Shown one piece after another: positions 60,239 to 64,000 of a DNA stretch of 64,000 nucleotides. Positions within the stretch are counted from its first letter, which is position 1. Every line of letters begins with the position of its first letter. Made by a program: the position numbers and the translations under genes. Source of the DNA: an uncultured Subdoligranulum sp. (lineage in GTDB: Bacteria > Bacillota > Clostridia > Oscillospirales > Ruminococcaceae); the NCBI RefSeq assembly GCF_963931595.1, contig NZ_OZ007030.1, forward strand, positions 434,001 to 498,000. Reading direction: 5' to 3'. The notes under the pieces were generated by a model. The model did not search any database and was not told where the DNA came from. It worked only from the letters and a program-made list of their open reading frames with translations.

Positions 60239-61012
60239 TTATTTGCCTGCGCGGATGCAGTGGATCAGATAGGTCAGCTGTCCGACGCCCCAGGGCAGGA
60301 TGGCAACCACCATGGGCAGCGGACCGACCGGGAGGAAGAGGTTAAGCAAGGCTGTGATGACCCAGAGCAGAACCGAGGTATAACTGACGACGATGTAGGC
60401 TGTATAGGCGGCCTCACCGATGCGGCGGCGCTCTGCCTCGTCGCAGCTGTCATACCACTTTTTGCGGAATTTGACATCATAGACGCTGCCCTGTTTTTCG
60501 GGGTTCATGCGGCGGGACAAATCCACCACCTGGCGCTGCAGCGTGATGCAAAAGAAGAGTGCTGCCATGCTGAGAATCAGTATGGTAAAAGCGCTCGCAT
60601 ACGAGATGGCTCCCAGCGGCATCAGAGAAAGGTCCAGTCCCAACCCCAGAAAGACCAGAAATTGGGAAACGTTGATCCAAAGCATGGCCCAGTTCAGCCT
60701 GTGTTCAATCTGATCAGGCAGACGTTCATCATCCCCGTCCCAGAGGGAAAAAAGCTGCCGGGACCGATGCAGATGCCAAAAGGCGATGGCCAGAAAGGGG
60801 ATGCACAGCAGGGAAAATGCGGGGCTGGCAAATCCAAGGGCCAGAGTGACCTGACGGGCCAGCGTATCAGGGGCTACTGCTTCATTCAACCAGTTGGAAA
60901 AAACACCGATGGTTATGCCTAGGACACCGCCCATCACGATGAGAAGAAGGAATCCCGGCAGCTTGCGGCGGTTCTCACGTCTGATTTTATCCTGCTTATC
61001 CATTGGTTTCAT
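60239..61012 (-). CDS. DUF3169-like membrane protein
   Basis: A 257-residue protein with six predicted membrane helices in three hairpins (about 20-45, 55-80, 110-155, 210-255). The block MNPEKQGSVYDVKF..WYDSCDEAERR is characteristic of DUF3169 proteins, which commonly pair with an XRE regulator. ATG 61012 is chosen because AGGAGG lies 6 nt upstream. It overlaps the regulator gene by 17 nt, so the two are co-translated. Function unknown; the pair may form a regulated envelope response unit. Confidence 0.82.
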   Translation of the reverse strand: MKPMDKQDKIRRENRRKLPGFLLLIVMGGVLGITIGVFSNWLNEAVAPDTLARQVTLALGFASPAFSLLCIPFLAIAFWHLHRSRQLFSLWDGDDERLPDQIEHRLNWAMLWINVSQFLVFLGLGLDLSLMPLGAISYASAFTILILSMAALFFCITLQRQVVDLSRRMNPEKQGSVYDVKFRKKWYDSCDEAERRRIGEAAYTAYIVVSYTSVLLWVITALLNLFLPVGPLPMVVAILPWGVGQLTYLIHCIRAGK

Positions 61013-61217
61013 GGTTGTCCTCCTCATAGGTAAAGATATCTTCCACGGTTATATGGCACAGCTTGGCCAGCTTCAGCGCCAGTGTCACGGAGGGGGAGTA
61101 ATCCCCGCGTTCGATCTGGCTGATGGTCTGGCGGGATACCCCAGCCATGGCGCCCATCTGCTGTTGGTTGACCCCCAGCCGGGCGCGATATTCTTTCAGG
61201 CGATTGTAAAGCGGCAT
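60996..61217 (-). CDS. XRE-family transcriptional regulator
   Basis: A 73-residue helix-turn-helix protein: LKEYRARLGVNQQQMGAMAGVSRQTISQIERGDYSPSVTLALKLAKL, then a short acidic tail. It is the small stand-alone Cro/C1 type that pairs with membrane proteins such as DUF3169. GGAAGG precedes the ATG. Three near-identical 18-bp palindromes cover its promoter (61250-61321), which implies autoregulation of the two-gene operon. Confidence 0.93.
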   Translation of the reverse strand: MPLYNRLKEYRARLGVNQQQMGAMAGVSRQTISQIERGDYSPSVTLALKLAKLCHITVEDIFTYEEDNHETNG

Positions 61218-61249
61218 CCGTCCACCTTCCTTTCTCTATCAAAACGTAA

Positions 61250-61322
61250 TGACAAGGATTCGTGTCATAATGACAACTATTCTTGTCATTAACAGTGTAG
61301 CATTGACAAGAATAGTTGTCAA
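61250..61322 (-). promoter_or_regulatory. Promoter with three operator palindromes
   Basis: Eighteen-bp palindromes of the form TGACAA...TTGTCA lie at 61250-61267, 61271-61288 and 61304-61321. On the minus strand TTGACA (61317-61322), a 17-bp spacer and TACACT (61294-61299) form the promoter. One operator covers the -35 and two cover the start region. Confidence 0.88.
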
Positions 61323-61383
61323 TCATTTTTGCAAAAAAATCCGCCCCGGCATTGCCGGAGCGGCTGTTTCTTCAGCGGAACGC

Positions 61384-62031
61384 TCAGATCTCGGCGTCCT
61401 TGCTGTTGGTATAGTCAAAGGTCACGCCCAGGGCGCCGGGCACGGCGTCCATCAGGGCATCCACGTCAGTGAGCTCGCTGTTGGTCATCACAAAGAGTAC
61501 CTTGTCGCCGAAGGTGGCCACTCGGGCCTTGTCGGCCATGACGCAGACCCACTTGTTCATCTGGACGTTGTCCAGCACCGCGTCAGCAATGGTCTGGGCA
61601 TTGGCCTCATCCTTGACCCGCAGCAGCACCAGGCTGTAGGCCTGGCTGCCGGTCAGCGACTCGGAGTAGACCGCGGCGTCCACCAGGGCCGCCTGATCGG
61701 CGGTCAGGCCGGTGTGGTAGGTGCACCAGCTGGCGTCGTTCAGGTCCACGGCGTTGGTGGTCAGCATCATCAGTTCCACCGGGTAGGCCTCATAGATCTT
61801 GTCCACCATGCCGCTGAGTTCGGCATCGGGGGTCAGGGCCACGCCGCTCTCGGGGGTGACCTCCATGCCGGGGTCGGAAGCCACACCATCGTCGGAAGCA
61901 ACGGGATCATTGAGAATATCTTCCGGCAGCGGGGTGGGGGTGGCCTCGGCGGTCTCCTTGGAGTTGCTGCAGGCGGTGAGCGCCAGCGCGGCGGCCAGGC
62001 CCAGGCTCACAAAAAACAGTGCTTTTTTCAT
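61384..62031 (-). CDS. DUF4358-like lipoprotein
   Basis: A 215-residue lipoprotein. The signal peptide ends in a lipobox-like LTAC (Cys about residue 21), followed by a Thr/Pro/Asp-rich linker and a domain with AYPVELMMLTTNAVDLNDASW...YHTGL, which I associate with DUF4358. ATG 62031 has AAAGGAC upstream and gives the signal peptide directly. It overlaps the 5-formyl-THF cyclo-ligase gene by 4 nt, so the two are coupled. Role unknown. Confidence 0.8.
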   Translation of the reverse strand: MKKALFFVSLGLAAALALTACSNSKETAEATPTPLPEDILNDPVASDDGVASDPGMEVTPESGVALTPDAELSGMVDKIYEAYPVELMMLTTNAVDLNDASWCTYHTGLTADQAALVDAAVYSESLTGSQAYSLVLLRVKDEANAQTIADAVLDNVQMNKWVCVMADKARVATFGDKVLFVMTNSELTDVDALMDAVPGALGVTFDYTNSKDAEI

Positions 62032-62576
62032 GGTAAAAGTCCTTTCTCGGTCAGAATTTCGTGGGATGGGAACCGGATATCCCAGGTGTCGGCGGGCAGC
62101 TCCGGCCATACCAGGGCCGACGGGCAGACCAGCAGACGCTTTCCCTTAGCATGCGCCAAAAAGCGGTCATAATACCCGCCGCCGCGGCCCAGCCGTACCC
62201 CGTCCCGGCTCACGGCAAGGCAGGGGACCAGGAACAGGGCGTCCTCCGGCGGGCAGACGGCCGGAAGATCGGCGGGCGGTTCCGGAATGCCGTAGGCACC
62301 CCGCTGCAACAGGGAAAGATCAGGAATGTTCACCCACTCCATGGTGCCGTCCCCCGTGACCCGGGGCAGCAAAAGCTGCTTGCCGTCGGCGAGGGCGCGC
62401 TGCAGCATGGGAGCAGTATCCGGCTCGTCGGGCAGGGCGGCAAAGGCCAGCACGGTGCCAGCCTGCTGCCAGCAGGGCAGGGCAAAGAGCGCCCGGGCCA
62501 TCTCCCGGCCGATATTCCCCATATCCAGTGTGCGACGCAGCGCTCTGGCGCGGGCACGGGCTTCCCGTTTGGTCAT
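62028..62576 (-). CDS. 5-formyltetrahydrofolate cyclo-ligase
   Basis: Converts 5-formyl-THF to 5,10-methenyl-THF with ATP, returning stored folate to one-carbon metabolism. The 182-residue protein has the family features: an N-terminal KREARARARALR helix, LLLPRVTGDGTMEWV, the substrate loop VPCLAVSRDGVRLGRGGGYYDRFL and C-terminal helix near the end. It is the first gene of a two-gene leftward unit with the lipoprotein and is divergent from rfbC. Confidence 0.93.
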   Translation of the reverse strand: MTKREARARARALRRTLDMGNIGREMARALFALPCWQQAGTVLAFAALPDEPDTAPMLQRALADGKQLLLPRVTGDGTMEWVNIPDLSLLQRGAYGIPEPPADLPAVCPPEDALFLVPCLAVSRDGVRLGRGGGYYDRFLAHAKGKRLLVCPSALVWPELPADTWDIRFPSHEILTEKGLLP

Positions 62577-62691
62577 GCGGATACCCTCCTCTCACGGTTC
62601 GGGGCTATCATACCACAGGGGACGCTGTCTGGCAAGTTACAAAATTCCGTATCCGCTCCTGTGAAAACTGCGGCAAAGCGGACAATTCATC

Positions 62692-62720
62692 TTGCCCGCA
62701 GGCGGGAAATAGAGTATAAT
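62692..62720 (+). promoter_or_regulatory. Promoter of the rfbC polysaccharide operon
   Basis: TTGCCC (62692-62697), a 17-bp spacer and TATAAT (62715-62720), about 88 bp before the rfbC ATG. Confidence 0.85.
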
Positions 62721-62808
62721 ATATCCTGTATTGTTATGCGCCAATATCCTCTTATCAAAATAAACACAGACATCTCATTGTGTAGGAAGTAAAGGAGCCG
62801 TATTCATC

Positions 62809-63375
62809 ATGGGCAAGTTCAATTTCATCAAGACCGAGATCCCCGAAGTGCAGATCATCGAACCGACGGTGTTCGGCGACGACCGCGGCTATTTCATGGA
62901 AACCTATCAGATGGACGATTTCGCGGCGGCCGGCATCGACAAGCCCTTCGTGCAGGACAACCAGAGCCGTTCCACCAAGGGCGTGCTGCGTGGCCTGCAT
63001 TTCCAGAAGAACCACACCCAGGGCAAGCTGGTGCGGGTGACGCTGGGCGAGGTCTTTGACGTGGCGGTGGACTGCCGTCCCCACAGCGCCACCTTCGGCA
63101 AATGGGTGGGTGTGACCCTCTCGGCGGAGAACAAGAAGATGCTCTACATCCCCGAGGGCTTTGCCCACGGCTTTGTGGTGCTGTCCGACGTGGCGGAGTT
63201 CTGCTACAAGTGCACCGATGTGTACGATCCCACCTCGGAGGGCGGCATCCCCTACGATGACCCCACCGTCAATGTGCAGTGGCCGGACTGCGGCTGCGAG
63301 CACAAGACCAGCGCCAAGGACAAGGAGCACACCCCCTTCGCGGAACAGAAGTTTGAATTCTTCGAGAAGTACTAA
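62809..63375 (+). CDS. rfbC: dTDP-4-dehydrorhamnose 3,5-epimerase
   Basis: Epimerises dTDP-4-keto-6-deoxyglucose at C3 and C5 on the way to dTDP-L-rhamnose, a cell-surface sugar precursor. The 188-residue cupin shows DDRGYFMETYQ, the substrate loop DNQSRSTKGVLRGLHFQ with the catalytic His, VAVDCR, and the YIPEGFAHGFVVLSD motif with the catalytic Tyr region. The other rhamnose genes (rfbA, rfbB, rfbD) are not in the window. It is followed after 9 bp by an export permease gene, the start of a rhamnose-containing polysaccharide cluster. Confidence 0.96.
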   Translation: MGKFNFIKTEIPEVQIIEPTVFGDDRGYFMETYQMDDFAAAGIDKPFVQDNQSRSTKGVLRGLHFQKNHTQGKLVRVTLGEVFDVAVDCRPHSATFGKWVGVTLSAENKKMLYIPEGFAHGFVVLSDVAEFCYKCTDVYDPTSEGGIPYDDPTVNVQWPDCGCEHKTSAKDKEHTPFAEQKFEFFEKY

Positions 63376-63384
63376 GGAGTCACC

Positions 63385-64000
63385 GTGCAGAGTTTCAAAA
63401 ACAGTTTTGCCAGTTTCTGGAAGTACCGGTATCTTCTGCAGAACCTGATCACCCGGGATTTCAAGCTGAAATACCGGCGCAGTGTGCTGGGCGTGGCCTG
63501 GAGCGTGCTCAACCCGCTGCTGACCTGTCTGGTCATGTTCCTGGTGTTCGATTCCATCATGAAGGGCCTGCGCGGGGAGGGCATTCCCAACTTCGCGGGC
63601 TTCCTGATCATCGGCCAGCTGCTCTTCAACTTCTTCCGGGAGTCCACCTCCATGGCCATGGAGAGCGTGCTGAAAAACGCACCGTTGCTGCGCAAGGTCT
63701 ATATCCCCAAGTACATCTTCCCCATGGAGAAGTGCTGCTTTGCGCTGGTCAACTGTGCCTTCAGCTTTATAGCACTGGTCATCGTCTTTGTCATCACCTG
63801 GACGCCGGTGACCTGGACCACCGCCTGGATGGCCGTCTATCCGCTGATTATGCTCTTCTTCTTCAGCCTGGGCATCGGACTGCTGCTGTCGGCGCTCTAT
63901 GTCTTTGTGCGGGACATCATGCATATCTGGGAAGTGTTCTGCACGCTGCTGGTCTATGCCAGCGCCATCTTCTATGACCCCGAAACGCTGTCCGGCATCA
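63385..64000 (+). CDS. Polysaccharide ABC export permease, TagG/Wzm type (3' end outside the window)
   Basis: The first 205 residues of a six-helix ABC-2 permease. The N-terminus FWKYRYLLQNLITRDFKLKYRRSVLGVAWSVLNPLL is the hallmark of TagG/Wzm/RfbA exporters of teichoic acid, O-antigen and rhamnan. It starts at GTG 63385 with AAGGAG upstream, nine bases after rfbC. Its ATPase partner (TagH/Wzt) should lie beyond 64000. Confidence 0.9.
   Translation, partial: MQSFKNSFASFWKYRYLLQNLITRDFKLKYRRSVLGVAWSVLNPLLTCLVMFLVFDSIMKGLRGEGIPNFAGFLIIGQLLFNFFRESTSMAMESVLKNAPLLRKVYIPKYIFPMEKCCFALVNCAFSFIALVIVFVITWTPVTWTTAWMAVYPLIMLFFFSLGIGLLLSALYVFVRDIMHIWEVFCTLLVYASAIFYDPETLSGI

Noticed and set aside
1..64000. 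CRISPR arrays and rRNA genes
   Set aside because: I saw no regularly spaced repeat-spacer array and no rRNA signature; only one intact tRNA was recognised.

Overview
The window looks like a chromosome segment of a GC-rich Gram-positive gut anaerobe of the Oscillospiraceae/Ruminococcaceae (Gemmiger-, Subdoligranulum- or Faecalibacterium-like). This is an inference from four things: a complete acetyl-CoA-to-butyrate gene set, Firmicute-type promoters (TTGACA-17-TATAAT-like) and AGGAGG ribosome binding sites, strong hairpin-T terminators, and D-alanylation (dlt-type) genes. The exact species cannot be fixed from the sequence alone.

Layout. 1-2080 is AT-rich accessory DNA: the start of a PHP/P-loop (TrlF-like) protein and two unknown genes. 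It abuts a tRNA-Asn locus carrying two extra tRNA-like fragments. 2505-8550 is a five-gene operon joining a DivIVA-like coiled-coil protein, a vWA-FHA membrane protein, a zinc-ribbon FHA-like protein, a double-FHA ABC ATPase and its permease. 8739-18364 is mostly housekeeping: a CmpB-like membrane protein, trmB, an AlaX-type editing protein, a binding lipoprotein with malQ, a degenerate GGDEF protein, a DUF523 protein, mtnN and ychF.

18349-32939 is a 14.6-kb integrated mobilizable element, bounded by 18-bp direct repeats that overlap the ychF start codon. It carries integrase, excisionase, a MobV relaxase with a recognisable oriT, a CHC2 primase plus SF3 helicase, a sigma-like protein and a zinc-finger protein. 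Its cargo is a membrane acyltransferase and a two-component/ABC exporter set that appears to share one operator. The original ychF promoter and ribosome binding site are stranded at the right end of the element.

33056-47654 holds a two-component pair, a DEAD-box helicase, a ricin-fold protein with a basic tail, mgsA, a PfpI-like protein, an esterase, a probable non-coding RNA, a dlt-type operon in A-C-B-D order, ilvE, a HAD phosphatase, an ECF substrate-binding component and nnrE. At 47712-49072 an IS256-family element with an internal stop codon has removed the 5' end of a maltose acetyltransferase gene and supplies a new start to the remainder. A G5/3D cell-wall protein follows, behind a structured leader.

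51077-60226 is the butyrate locus. ptb-buk reads left; coaD and then thl-crt-hbd-bcd-etfB-etfA read right. Together they encode conversion of two acetyl-CoA to butyryl-CoA, then to butyryl phosphate and butyrate plus ATP, and coaD makes the CoA carrier. The window closes with an XRE repressor/DUF3169 pair behind three operator palindromes, a lipoprotein with 5-formyl-THF cyclo-ligase, and the start of a surface polysaccharide cluster (rfbC and an export permease).
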